From Rhabditophanes sp. KR3021 (taxonomy: Eukaryota > Nematoda > Chromadorea > Rhabditida > Alloionematidae), in contig CAUJLY010000004.1 of assembly GCA_963281155.1 (NCBI GenBank), forward strand, positions 4,030,001-4,094,000: a stretch of DNA of 64,000 nt. The letters are read 5' to 3'. Made by a program: the position numbers and the translations under genes. This document shows, one piece after another, positions 1 through 11,289 of this stretch. Positions within the stretch are counted from its first letter, which is position 1. The number at the start of each line of letters is the position of its first letter. Under the pieces are notes generated by a model. That model saw only the letters and a program-made list of their open reading frames with translations. It made no database searches and was not told the origin of the DNA.

Positions 1-40
1 GAATTAGCTCTTCGAGACGAATTTGCACAACTTCAGCCAT
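1..40 (-). CDS. 5' end of a gene running off the left edge
   Basis: A minus-strand ATG at 40-38 opens a frame reading MAEVVQIRLEELI before the window ends. Only 13 codons are visible, so no family can be assigned. It is divergent from the RPN6-like gene at 636, leaving about 600 bp of AT-rich sequence between the two starts. The start could be an internal Met of a longer exon; in-frame sequence just upstream (minus strand) is AT-rich and non-coding in appearance. Confidence 0.4.
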   Translation of the reverse strand, partial: MAEVVQIRLEELI

Positions 41-635
41 ATTAAATGATGATTACGAAATGTATTTTTGAAGTTAGAATGCAATAAGGTTACAACTCCC
101 GACTAGAAAAAACTACAACTTTATTCCAATTTGTCAGACTGATTCCAAAGAAACGAATGCAACTAGTAAACTAATAAGCTATTAAAACTTGATCTTTAAT
201 TTGCAAATATTCTTGGCAACAAGTTAAATATAATCCTGAAATAAGAGTGTAAAATGCTTTTCAATAATTAAGGTATATATATTTGTAAATGTAAAATTAT
301 GTATTTTGTAATTATTAATTAGAACATTTTATGACTAATAAATAGAAGATGCTGTAATTTATAAATAGCATATTTAAACACTTAAATTGGATATGTTTTT
401 AAATAATTAACTAGGTTTGTGTAAGAATATTAAATTGTACGTTCGTTTATAATAAAAGAAAGTAATTTAAATATAAATGGGAGCTAAATTAATGTATTTT
501 AATAAAAATAAACAGTAATTTGCATTTTGATTTGAAATCATATGATTATTTTACGCAACAATTTTGTGTTAAAGGTGGAAGCATAGATGTAATGTTAAGG
601 CATCAGCCTGTTTATTATTAAAGGGTTTATCACCT

Positions 636-2032
636 ATGACTAGTCAACCAAAAGCCAACTCAACTGGGCGGTTATCAAACACGCAGCCGAACAGCTTTAG
701 AACAACTACTGTGAAATGTCTTAGTAAGTGATATTTACCAATTTTTATAACACATTTATAATTTTAGTTCATAGCCTTTTAAAATCATCTACTGATCATG
801 CATTCAAAGAACTTGAAACTCTCTTGATTGAATATGCTAAAAGCCTAGTTTCAGATGCTGACTATCATCAGTTTATGGGTGCTATTGAACTAATGAAACC
901 TTTGCTAAAAGAACTGACTGTCACAAAACCCGACAAGTTTATTAAAAATATGGTCGACGCTATTTGTATCAGTAACGGAAATCAAAACAAACGCGCAAAT
1001 GCATTGCAAGCAATTATCATTACGATTTTTGATATCAATCGCCAATACCTGGGATTTACTATACTGTTGACTTATTTAAAACATTGCAACAAGTTTAAAA
1101 TGTCTACACATGTTATTAGAAGCACCAAAAAGATTATCCATCACCTCAAAGTCCTCTCAATTAATGATGTACTTGTAGAAATTTACCTGGAAGAAAGCAT
1201 CGCCTTTTATAACTTAAAAAACTACATGAAATCTAAGGCATCGCTTATGAATGGCAAATCGTTGGTTAGTGGTGGCAATTTAGAAGTTGAAGTACAATCT
1301 CGTCTTGATATGCACAGCGGTGCTCTTTTCCTGGCTGAAAAAGAATACGGCACTGCTTATTCGTATTTCTATGAAGCGTTAGAGAATTTGGACAATATGA
1401 AAAAAACAAATGAAGCAATCGATGCATTCAAATACATGTGTATAACTAAGTTAATTATGAATCGACCTGAGGAGGTAAAAAGCTTGTTTGCCTCAAACTT
1501 TGGATTGAAATACTTTGGGCCTCAAATTAAAATCTTACAAGACATGGCTATTGCCATCCAAAAGAAGTCCCTCTCTCAATTTGATAAAGTCATTAAAGCT
1601 AATCCTTCTTTAAAAAAAGATATTATAATAAAGAACATCTTAAAATCTTTATATGATTTAATGCTTGATCAAGATATCTCAAGAGCCTTGAAGCCATATA
1701 CCGTCACTGATTTGAACTGTATTGCCAAAAAAGTTGGAATTAGTCAAGAACGACTACACTTAAGATTGTGCTTTTTAATTTTGGATGATAAACTTAATGC
1801 CGTAATTTTCGATAACGAGGGGATTATTGTACTTAACGAAGAATCTCCTTCTGACGCAAATGTTAAAGTATTGGAGCTCGGGCAAAAATTAATTCAAAAA
1901 TCCGATATGATGGTTATCATCTCTCAACTCCGTGCTTCTCTCCTTCACAAGTCAACAAATGAGTCTGTCAAAATTCCAAGAGCCTGGAAAAAACCTACAG
2001 AAACATTCCAAAAAACCTCAAAAATGCTCTAA
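636..2032 (+). CDS. 26S proteasome regulatory subunit RPN6 (PSMD11) paralogue
   Basis: Exons 636-723 and 768-2032 (44-bp intron, GTAAGT...TTTTAG) encode about 450 residues. The C-terminal half matches PSMD11/RPN6: LDMHSGALFLAEKEYGTAYS and YFYEAL (helical repeats), YDLMLDQDISRALKPYTV, IAKKVGISQERL and LRLCFLILDDKLNAVI (winged-helix part of the PCI domain). RPN6 is a non-ATPase subunit of the proteasome lid that clamps lid to base and core. The N-terminal 120 residues are strongly diverged and the Ser/Gln/Asn-rich start is unusual. The tail after the PCI domain is a short Lys-rich extension. Family members are typically about 420 residues. The divergence suggests a secondary paralogue (nematodes can carry two rpn-6 genes) rather than the housekeeping copy; this is inference. 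Confidence 0.88.
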
Positions 2033-3392
2033 ACCAAAAAGATTGAATGGAGAAGAGATAGCAACAAAAAGCAAGAAGACAGAAGACGTTACAAAAAAGA
2101 ACAACATCAAACAAATCCTCTTCTACTAAAAAGTAGGTAATAAATATCGCATTCAATTAATTGTATATCATTTGTGTAAGAGTAAATAAATAGCCGGCTT
2201 ATAAAAATAATTTTTAATTGCCTAACTTATACTCTAAATAAATCTCTTCGTCGTGTATAAAAAATGAAGATTGTTAAAGTACAATTTCTAATATATAATA
2301 TTATAACATTATACTTATTTTTATATTATTTATACTTTATAACATCTTTCAATAACAGCGTTTTTTAAATGGCATTAATGCCACGATTACCAATAACAAC
2401 ATTCATTTTTTTCACTATTAAAAGCATTTATTTTACGTATGTCCTTAATCTAAGTATCCGGATTCCTTTTTATTAATTTTTGCTGTTTTTTTCTTGACAT
2501 GTCTTAATAAATCTCTAGCTTATCACGAAATTCTTTACATACGTTTGCCATACTACTATGGCTTTATGCTTCGTCGGCAATTAGTCTAAGTATACCACCT
2601 CGTTCAAAAATAAACCTTTAAAATTGCTTTATCTTATTTTAATGCATTCAAAAAGTATTCAGACAGATTAGTGAATTCAAAAATTCTATCAAATTATCAT
2701 TATGTCAAATTTTAATGTCTAGTTATTCTTGGAATAACTTTACATATTTAATGTATAAATATATGATTCGCTTTTAAATTAAAATAAAGTTGTATTAGCT
2801 AGAAATTATCCCAATTGTATATAAATTAATTTATTTTGTAATTTGAGTGTATTAAATGTCAAACTAAAGTCAAAAGATTCGACTTTTATTTATTCACTGG
2901 AATATCTCATTATTCGAGAACAAATTGCATCAATCAGAAATTTTATAGAACAAGTACATAATGTATCTATGGGATTTCAGTTGAAAGACTGCTAATAGAT
3001 ATTTGTAACAGCTTGCTTTCTTTAATAAATAATCCGAATAAAATATTTATCTTCGCAGACTCTTTATTTATGAAGCAGAATTCACAATATTTATATTAGT
3101 TATGGAAATGTAATTGCATAAGGAACATTTATACCAAATTGTGAATCTTTCAAGTTTCAATTACATTTGGTAGCATTTTTGGATGTTTATTGTACTAATA
3201 TCTACTTTGCATATTAATCAAAGTATCAATCATGCTGGGTATTAATTTCAATAATTTTTATGTAACATGTTTTGGAACGAATTGCAATTGGAAAATAGCT
3301 CCTTGACAAAATAAGTAATTGTTTCTTTTAACAATATTTGAACTTTTACTAGGTTTAACCATTTTGTACATAGGTAATAACATTCAGATATA
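2033..3392. other. Intergenic, AT-rich
   Basis: About 1.36 kb with no supported gene. The first 100 bases continue an overlapping Lys-rich open frame (1932-2129, frame +1 to the RPN6 paralogue), followed by polyadenylation-like AATAAA signals near 2187. The rest is AT-rich without visible structure. Confidence 0.6.
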
Positions 3393-4212
3393 ATGTATCT
3401 ATGCATATTTTTGATATTGCATTTTGTATTTCACTTAAATAGTATTAAATCTGAGTGTAGATGGTTAAATAATGTCAACAACAATGAAGCAAATATCGAA
3501 GTTTATGGCAATGGCATATACAAAAGGTATCAAGTTGATTTTAACATTTCCTCATTTGAACGATTCGAAGAATGCCAACTTGCCTATCAAGTATTTCTTC
3601 CGAAACAGACTTATGTCGATATTGACAAGTAAGTGATAAGGTATTATATCTGTTTTTAATCATTTTAGACTGGACTTAATACAATCTCAACATAAAACGG
3701 GTCACTTTTCAAATGCCGAAATTGAATATCCAGCACATTTGGCTGAGCCAACTCTTTTTTACGCATATCCAGTGAAAAGACTAATAAAATCATTCGTCTA
3801 TGAGGATTCATTTGTTTTAGATATTAAATTAAGACATTTCGCTCCTCGAAAGTCAACATACTCCCCATTACCGACAATAACTTTTACATTACCAAACTTA
3901 TTTATGAACTGTCCAAAAGATACCCGTATATCAAAAGATAAAAGTTGCCAACAATTTAAAAGAAGTGTAAGTACAATTAATTGATAATAAACAAACATTC
4001 ACATACTATACTAATGTAACTCATGCGTATTTTAGATTCCTTGTAACAGCACAACAAACGTACAATGTGATTTTATCAAAATTCCTCTGAAGCTCCACTC
4101 ATTCGGTATTAATGCTTTAATTGGAAGTCAAAACTACAGCTCTACTATAAACTTTGTGACGGCCTTCACGATAATCTTTGGATTACTATTTCTATTTAAA
4201 TCGTCCCGTTGA
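3393..4212 (+). CDS. PIG-X family GPI mannosyltransferase I subunit
   Basis: Exons 3393-3628, 3669-3966 and 4036-4212 give about 236 residues. An N-terminal signal peptide (MYLCIFLILHFVFHLNSIKS) is followed by a luminal domain with the family signature YPAHLAEPTLFYAYPVK, a hydrophilic strand region (FAPRKSTYSPLPTITFTLPN) and a C-terminal membrane segment near residues 210-232. PIG-X stabilises PIG-M, the ER mannosyltransferase that adds the first mannose to the GPI anchor. The order signal peptide, luminal PIG-X domain and one C-terminal TM is normal for the family. Two introns are 40 and 69 bp. It ends 33 bp before the stop of the convergent four-TM gene. Confidence 0.85.
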
Positions 4213-4244
4213 TTTTCACAATAAAAGTTTACGATAATAATTGT

Positions 4245-5270
4245 TTAATGCATCATAATTGTTGTTGAACCCGTTGTAGGCATTATTATAATATTTGTCG
4301 GAGTAACAATTTGCCTATGCTCTTTGCTTGGTGAAACGTTTTTTGCTATAATTTCTTGAGATGAATAAATAACTGGACTATTCTTGTACGAACTTTTCTG
4401 TGAATTCGTTGTTCGTTTGTTGAACACCGGCATATCATATAAAACAGTATTACTATAATCGTAAGGACTTTGATAAAGAGACCTTGTATGTGAATGGTGT
4501 CGGAAATCAAAACCAGTTGACAATGTGTTTGTTGAGCTTCTATCAATTGGTATTGAACTGTAAGGATCTATGAAGTCACGATACGTATTAGATGTATTAT
4601 CATGGTATGAAGCCAAACACGGTTTCCCAATGTAGGAAGATGTGAACAAAGGATTACTACCATATCTGTTTTCACTATTCGTCACTTTATTTTCAATGTT
4701 GAACGTATTATTTTGCTTTAATTCTAGATGTTCTATCTAAAACAAGAAAATATTATTTTGTACAGGAATACATATGTAGTTATGTCAAATGTTTTTTACA
4801 ATAGTATGCATAACTGATTCCAATCTATTAATTAGGAAACGTTTAAAACTTACAATTTTGTCATCACTATCTTTAATAACAGCTACTTTATCTTTCCGGA
4901 ACAACAAAAGAAGATTCAATAAATATGATAAGAATGACAAAGCAGATGATATAAAAGCCTGTGCGAAAATTTCTTTGAATGTTTTGAATCTGAACCATTC
5001 CGTCAAAAATAATAAAGATAAGAACAAAAAAATAAATGCACATGTGCAGCATATTGTGAAGTCAAGTAGTTCATATTGAGGTAAAAGTATTTTATGGGTA
5101 TGAAAGGTTTTCTTCACTAAGTAGATGCCATATAGAGGAATCAAAAAGAGAACAACAAAGACAATCCAATAATGGCCAGTGTATGAAATTGTTATTGTCA
5201 GATATAGTCCCAACAAAGCTTGAATTATTTTAATGAATATTCTGACTATCTTTGGGGAAAGTATCATCAT
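4245..5270 (-). CDS. Four-TM membrane protein, function unknown
   Basis: Minus-strand exons 5270-4854 and 4736-4245 (117-bp intron) give about 302 residues. Four hydrophobic helices lie near residues 9-27, 33-52, 72-92 and 102-122, with short loops, a pattern like MARVEL or claudin-like proteins. A 160-residue Ser/Thr/Tyr/Asn-rich cytoplasmic tail follows, containing YRDFIDPYSSIPIDRSSTN. No signature motif names the family. It is transcribed convergently with the PIG-X gene with almost no spacer. The start was taken at the first of two Met codons (MMILSP). Confidence 0.65.
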
Positions 5271-5899
5271 TTTTTAGTTAATAAATTTTAATAAAATATA
5301 AATTCAAACAAATGGTGATATGCAATAACAGGAAACCACAAATTGATTGTGATACATATACACAATCAATGTGCATGTGTATATACAATATGTAGTTAGT
5401 AGGAAAATAGAAAAGAGTGCTCTAATTTGGAAAAAACCAGGTTTTGCAGGTGCTAGGCGGGTCGTCAATTGCGGGGTTAAGGAAATAATAGACCCTCTGC
5501 ATCAAGATTACGACTTTTGAAACGTTTTGTTTTGATCAATCAATTTTGATGACAACAATTAAAATAAAATTAGCCAAATTTGAAAGTGATATTCAAACTT
5601 GTAAGGCAAATAGAACAACAATATATAATGAGTTATTGACAAGAGTACATTCTGTTAATAATTATTGAAACTTATAATAATCGTGACTCTTAAATTAACT
5701 GTGATTATCAAAATTATAGCAATTTTGACCTTATCAATGTCAAATTAATGTTATGTTAAACATAATAAAAGCTTATTAGACGTCTTGCCGTTTTTTGGTA
5801 ATAGAAGTGAAGATGATGTTGTAAAAATGAACAAATAACTTTCATTCTTATTTCGATCCTCACATCAACAGTACTATATCTTATTTTAAAACATCTAAA
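5271..5899. other. Divergent intergenic region
   Basis: 629 bp between divergent starts of the four-TM gene and a GPCR gene. It holds a relatively GC-rich patch near 5450-5500 (gcgggtcgtcaattgcgggg) that stands out from the AT-rich background, but it has no coding frame. A shared or bidirectional promoter is plausible but not shown. Confidence 0.4.
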
Positions 5900-8239
5900 A
5901 TGGACAAAGCCGCTTCTGGAAGTCCTTTATTGTTTGGTAATAATGATACTGATTTGAAAACAGCTAATGTTTCTTTTCCAAAATCGAATACCATTTCTAT
6001 AAACAATTACACTGTTTGTTTAAGTAGCGAAGCTTTTCTATCCTATCAATATACGGCATGTTTGGAGTCTCAAATTATTTAATTTAACTATAACATTATA
6101 GATGGACGATTTGTTTCTTGGAGCAAGTATTGGTGCTACAGTTTTCAATATTCTTGTCATTGTTTGTGCAATGAAACTTTTTAAAAAATCAGGAGATACA
6201 ATGCACTTATTTATCATAAGTATGACATGCGGTGATTTCTTACTCACAGGCGAGCCCTAGTTAGTCATTCAAAATTTAATTTTGTAAATCATTTCAGTCT
6301 TCGCTCATCCAAATGAATTTCTATCAAGTATCTCATCTACCTAAGTTTAAAATATAATTCCTTGTGTTTGATTGATCTCAAAAGAATGCTTTATTAAAAG
6401 TGATAAATAATTTTTTCATTAAAATAACCTAATTTCCTCATGTGAGAAAACCTGATCGATTTATTTGAAAAGAGTTTGTTGTTAATTCAATATAACCAAA
6501 GATGATTTCTTGTTATAACCAATATTTGAGGCCTTCATATTATACTATATTGACTTAAGAAAGTTTCAACAACAAAACATGTCGACACATTTTTGGTCTA
6601 AAATCAAATCAAATAAATTTATAATAAGAAATTAACTTTACTCATAAAATTGATGGGTTAAAAAACAACTTAACATTTTAATGTCAAAAACTAATTATTT
6701 TTATTTAAGGAAAACATGATTTTTTAAAAACGCAGTCATTGTGTACTATAATTCATTACTTTAATTGGACCGGACTTGCAGTAAGTGGATTGTCATTAAC
6801 CATGTTGAATATAGATAAGCTGATATATTTCCGTTGGCCAATGTCGTATGATACGACAATGTCAAAAAGAAGAGCTGGATTTATATGTTGTATGATATGG
6901 GTTCTGTCGATGTTTTACTGCTTGTATATATGGTTGACAAAAAGAGTTGCTGTAAACACAGAATGTATTCTAGTATTAACTCATCGTGCAGGTATTTTGT
7001 TGCTTTATTAATCAAAATATCATACAAATTAAATGAGGGAGTCAAAATGATAAAAAATTTGAAAGTACCTAATGTTCAAAATTGAAAGAGTGTTCGGTGA
7101 CAAGAAGTCTTTGGTATATACATAGTTTTCTTAAAATTTACATTTTAATATATTTAATTAACCTATTCATCTAGGATATCACTACGAATTTTTTATGCTG
7201 GTTTTCTGTGTCCTTCCCGTATCAAGTTCTCTTGTTGTGTCGATTTATTTGTTCCGATTAACAAGGCAAAAACGATGTGCACCAATATGTGTTGGAACCA
7301 ATACCGATGCCCCTACCTTCAAAAGAAAGGCAAAAAGTTTGGTATTTATCTTTGCGACAACTATGTGGACCTCCTTTAGGTAATTTAAAGTATTTAATCT
7401 TTTTGGAAATATAAACATGACATGAAATACCTCAAGACACTAATCATTTAGAAATAAGTAGAATTAGAACATAATAGTGCATGAATTTGGTTAAGAGCTA
7501 ACTTTGAGATTCTCTTAACGACAGTCGAATGTTTTTTGTACATTACTTGATTGTATTGATATCTTATTAAAACATTTACTTAATATTCATAATATTAATG
7601 ATCTTCTTTAGTTTGCTACCATATAGAATGTTCAACTTTTCCCGAAAACACTTTTTTGATTGGTCTGAACTTCCGTGTGATGTAAGAGAAAATACAAACT
7701 GGTTAGCATGGTTTTTAGTCTATCTATTAACAGCGAATCCTATTGTCAATCCACTTATTACAGCAATCATTTACGCTCCCTATAGGAGAGCTATCAAGCG
7801 TTTATTCTTCCAATTACCAGGAGGTAATAGGTTTCAATACACATCATGTAGAGCAGAAAACACAGACACGTCATTTCTATCCTTTCGACGAAGCAGGAGT
7901 AGGAGCAGATTTAGCGGAAGTGTGGATAATGATTCGAACTATGCCAAGAAAAACCAAAGTCAAGACGTTCGAATTAGTTTAAATTCTTTCGATACATCAA
8001 GTGGAGGAGAGGGAGGGAAAATAATGATGAGTGTTTTGAATAATAGAAATAAAAACGGGAGTAATGATCGTAATTCTTTGATTATTTCGTCAACCCTTTC
8101 ATCCTTAGATAAAGATAAACCATTCAGAAATTCCACATCCGCTTTTCATCTTCCTCAGAATTCATCACGACCAAGTAGTGGAGGTAGTTATCAAAACAAT
8201 CAGCAAACGACGACAAGTGAAAATGCAGCCAAATTATGA
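5900..8239 (+). CDS. Class A (rhodopsin-like) G-protein-coupled receptor
   Basis: A multi-exon receptor: TM1-TM2 around 6102-6250 (LFLGASIGATVFNILVIVCA, MHLFIISMTCGDFLLT), TM3-TM4 in 6736-6991 (LNIDKLIYFRWPMSYDTTMS), TM5 in 7175-7379, and TM6-TM7 in 7612-8239 (FLVYLLTANPIVNPLITAII, i.e. the NPxxN/Y motif). The DRY position reads DKLIYF, which is atypical. The C-terminal tail is Ser/Arg-rich (FRRSRSRSRFSG) and probably phosphorylated. An N-terminal extracellular exon at 5900 with N-glycosylation sequons is likely. The last three junctions close in frame. Those around 6069-6102 and 6250-6736 do not give a clean canonical intron, so a small exon may be missing or the assembly may have an error there. 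The ligand is unknown; the amine-receptor-like architecture is suggestive only. Confidence 0.75.
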
Positions 8240-8413
8240 TACCACTATTAATTCACATAAATATTTATGATATCAAATTGCAATGTTATATTATTTTATT
8301 CCTTTTTAAAAAAGAGTAATCCTGCTTATGAGTTAATAATTATGCTTTAATAATATGTATTGACTATTTATTGCTTAATAACATTTTAGTTGTTAAACAT
8401 AAATATTTTATGG

Positions 8414-8484
8414 CTACTTTCTTCCGCCTTGAATTTTATTGAATAACCCTCCAAGAGCATTAAGGATTTTTTCTCTTTTCGAAC
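8414..8484 (-). other. Candidate alternative last exon of the molo-1-like gene
   Basis: Minus-strand sequence after a TTATAG acceptor at 8486-8485 stays open in the phase set by a donor at 8717-8716 and ends with SKREKILNALGGLFNKIQGG and a stop. Splicing 8718 to 8484 would replace the TM helix by a short basic tail. The frame is exact, but no transcript evidence is available. Confidence 0.4.
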
Positions 8485-8658
8485 CTATAAATTTTGAACA
8501 TAATTAAAAGATTATACAAAACATTGCAAATAAAATTTAATGAAACTTTATTTTAAACAATCTGTTAGGAGTTTTTTAATAGGTATTAAAGAAAGAGTAT
8601 GTCCAGTAATTAACTTGGGGATTGATGCAAGTGAATTAATTAATTTGTATGTACATAT

Positions 8659-9381
8659 TCATGCAAGGTTAGCTAAGTAGATCATCAAACCAAAACAAAC
8701 TGTAACAAAAAATTTACCCGGTGGAACCAAAGAGTTAGATTTAGAAGTTGGTTGAATATTTGGTTTTTGATTTGTGTTGGATGATGGAACGTCTTGTGTG
8801 GCTTGTCTGTTGCCGTTTCCTCCAATTTGCTTGAATATATTTACTAATGCCTTGGCGTATTCTCCGCTTTGTAATTCCGATCGTGCTCCGGAAATGATCG
8901 CCGCGAATTGATTGGTATCGACACCAGTATCACTTTCAGTAGCGTAAAATAGCTTATTGGTGGATGAATCAAGAAGAAACACAACGGATTTTTTGCACTG
9001 GCCATCTAAATTATACAGCTTATTCAATTGATCAGCAAAGTTTTGATTAACGTCAGAATCAATCACTAATATAGCTTTGATCCCACTAATTGAACAGTGA
9101 TTACCACCTGAACCAGCACTACGCTCATTCATTTTGCGCAATTCATAGTCTAATCTGTATCTGAAATTATCAACAAACAAAGTAAACAATAAAAAGTTAA
9201 AGTTTTACCGATCGCTAAAAGATAGAACCTCCCCAACATCACAAATATTGCCAATGCTTTTTAAATTACATTCTTTATAGCCAGTCTTTGTAGGATTTGG
9301 GTATGCCGTCGGAGAATAAGTAGATGATAGTACTAATTGGGGTAAAATCAAAACCAAAGATATTATCAATGCAATATTCAT
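8659..9381 (-). CDS. MOLO-1-like modulator of levamisole receptors (TPM-domain protein)
   Basis: Exons 9381-9209 and 9160-8659 encode about 224 residues. A signal peptide (MNIALIISLVLILPQLVLSS) precedes YSPTAYPNPTKTGYKECN and ICDVGEVLSFSDRYRLDYEL, the hallmark of the nematode MOLO-1 family, then an extracellular TPM-type alpha/beta domain and a C-terminal membrane helix (KFFVTVCFGLMIYLANLA). In C. elegans, MOLO-1 is an auxiliary single-pass subunit that enhances levamisole-sensitive acetylcholine receptors at the neuromuscular junction. The TM segment lies downstream of a good GTAAAT donor, so an alternative soluble C-terminus is possible (see 8414-8484). Confidence 0.8.
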
Positions 9382-10621
9382 CTTTCTGAAAATAAAATAC
9401 AGACATAAATTTAAATATAATCAGTGAGCGATATCACAATTAAACGTAGGCATTGGCATAGGTCTCGGTAATTTGGTTTGGCAATGCGTAAGCCTAATCA
9501 TAGTGTTAAAGTGAATATTTCAGTCTTTTTATCGTTTAAATCATGTAAATAATATTATCAAAAAGCTTAAAATTTTAATAGACTATACTATTTTACGGGT
9601 GGAAGTTTTGAGTATTTACATTATAATTGATATTGTATAAATAAATAAAATGTACCATTCTAAATACATTTTCTAAAGATAAAAATGTTTGACTAATATT
9701 TGATAATTTAATTTACAAATTAAAACAAAGTTGAATTATTTTTGGTTGAACGAGTTGACTTAATTAGTGTCGACCTTGTCTATTAACCTATCAAGAGAAA
9801 GCATACAGCTTTATAGTATTTGTTATCAAAGTTTGTCGATGTGGGTATTGGTATTATTGTGACGGAAGGAAAATGATGATATGATATAACATTAAGTTAA
9901 ACAAAAATGATATAATGTTAAGTAAAACAAATTTTGAAATGAAGATTCATTAATCAGTCACATAATTGGTATATTAATCATTTTGTAAATCTTTGTTATC
10001 AACTTCAGTAGAAGACGTTATATATCCTGTACAAACAAGATAAATGATCGAGCATATCTTTTCAATTACATTTTCTTGATACACTGAATTTTAATGCAAA
10101 TTAATCAAATACCCTTTTTAAACAAATATGCTTACTTGCTGTTAAATCAAATGACGCTGATGTAATTATATTTCGAAAAATACGTTAAGTGTGATGATTG
10201 AATGTCGTATTTCGAACATCGAAGATTCTACATTGAAATTTAAATGCTCAAATGATCATTTGAAATGTTAATGTTTTAATGAAATGATCATCTCCCAACT
10301 TTTTTATGACTTCTATGTACTAAGCATTTGGTGTGGTAAATTTCAAATTACGCTTTGATGTCATATGTATATTTTGATATTATGAATGTATTTTGACATT
10401 ATGAATATATTGTGATATAAAAAATATATTTTGAATCTATTCATCTTTCAACAATGCATCATTCTTTTAAGGGGAAAAACAACCGTGACAAAATGATCAT
10501 GCAGTAAAATATTATCGCAGTATACGTTTTTCCATTCTTTTTATCTCCAGGATATTTGCTAAGAAACAAATGTATTAAATTTGTTTTTTCAAAGGTTTCT
10601 CGTTTGCTTATATTTTCCGGA
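9382..10621. other. Intergenic with short imperfect repeats
   Basis: 1.24 kb, no supported gene. Contains a pair of imperfect repeats near 9880-9935 (variants of gatataa...ttaagt.aaacaaa) and a run of three 'attatgaat/attttga' related units near 10367-10435. A splice-acceptor-like CTCCAG at 10549-10550 may be the trans-splice site of the downstream gene. Confidence 0.45.
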
Positions 10622-11289
10622 ATGTCTATTGTGGCTAAAACCGAGGAAGTATCAAAAGCTATTGAAGTACTTGCTCTTGGAGAGCATAAGACAAAGAAAT
10701 TGGATGATTTAACATACATAAGCAATTTCGATGAAAATATTTTAACCGAGGTACAGAAAATTATATCACTTCATTTGAGCGAACCATATTCTATTTATAC
10801 GTACCGTTACTTCCTTATTAAATGGCCTAATTTGTGCATAGCTTGTATGGAAGATTCAAAACTTATTGGTTCAATTATATGCAAAGAAGAAATGGCAAAC
10901 AATAGAAAGGAAGGTTATATTGGGATGTTAGCTGTTGATGAAAAGCATCGAGGAAAGGGAATAGGCAAGTTATATCATTATTTTGGCAATAATATTTTTA
11001 TCATCTCTATAATTACTTTTTTAACTATCAAAAAGTTTTGTAATCATCTTTTAATGGTATACTTTTTGTAGGCTCTGAATTGGTATCAAAAGCAATTGAA
11101 AAAATGCGAGAAATGAAATGCGATGAAGTAGTTCTTGAAACTGAAGTAACTAATTTAGCAGCCATTGCCTTATACACAAGATTTGGATTTATCAAAGTAC
11201 AAAAACTTTTCCGATATTACCTTAATGGCGGCGATGCTTTTAGATTGAAGTTGTATCTAACAGACCCATTGTCCTGTAAGCGTAGATGA
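10622..11289 (+). CDS. naa-30: N-alpha-acetyltransferase 30 (NatC catalytic subunit)
   Basis: Exons 10622-10964 and 11072-11289 give about 186 residues. The GNAT fold is complete: LSEPYSIYTYRYFLIKWPNL (typical NAA30/Mak3 start), GYIGMLAVDEKHRGKGIGSE (acetyl-CoA loop, RGKGIG), VVLETEVTNLAAIALYTRFG and FIKVQKLFRYYLNGGDAFRL. NatC acetylates N-termini such as Met-Leu and Met-Phe during translation on the ribosome. The intron begins with GC rather than GT (ATAG|GCAAGT), a known minor class. Only this junction keeps the RGKGIG...SELV reading. The start at 10622 is the only ATG compatible with the family; the frame is open upstream but has no ATG. Confidence 0.92.

Noticed and set aside
5440..5500. 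GC-rich patch upstream of the GPCR, considered as a tRNA or other RNA gene
   Set aside because: No cloverleaf, A/B box or TTCGA loop could be formed by eye.
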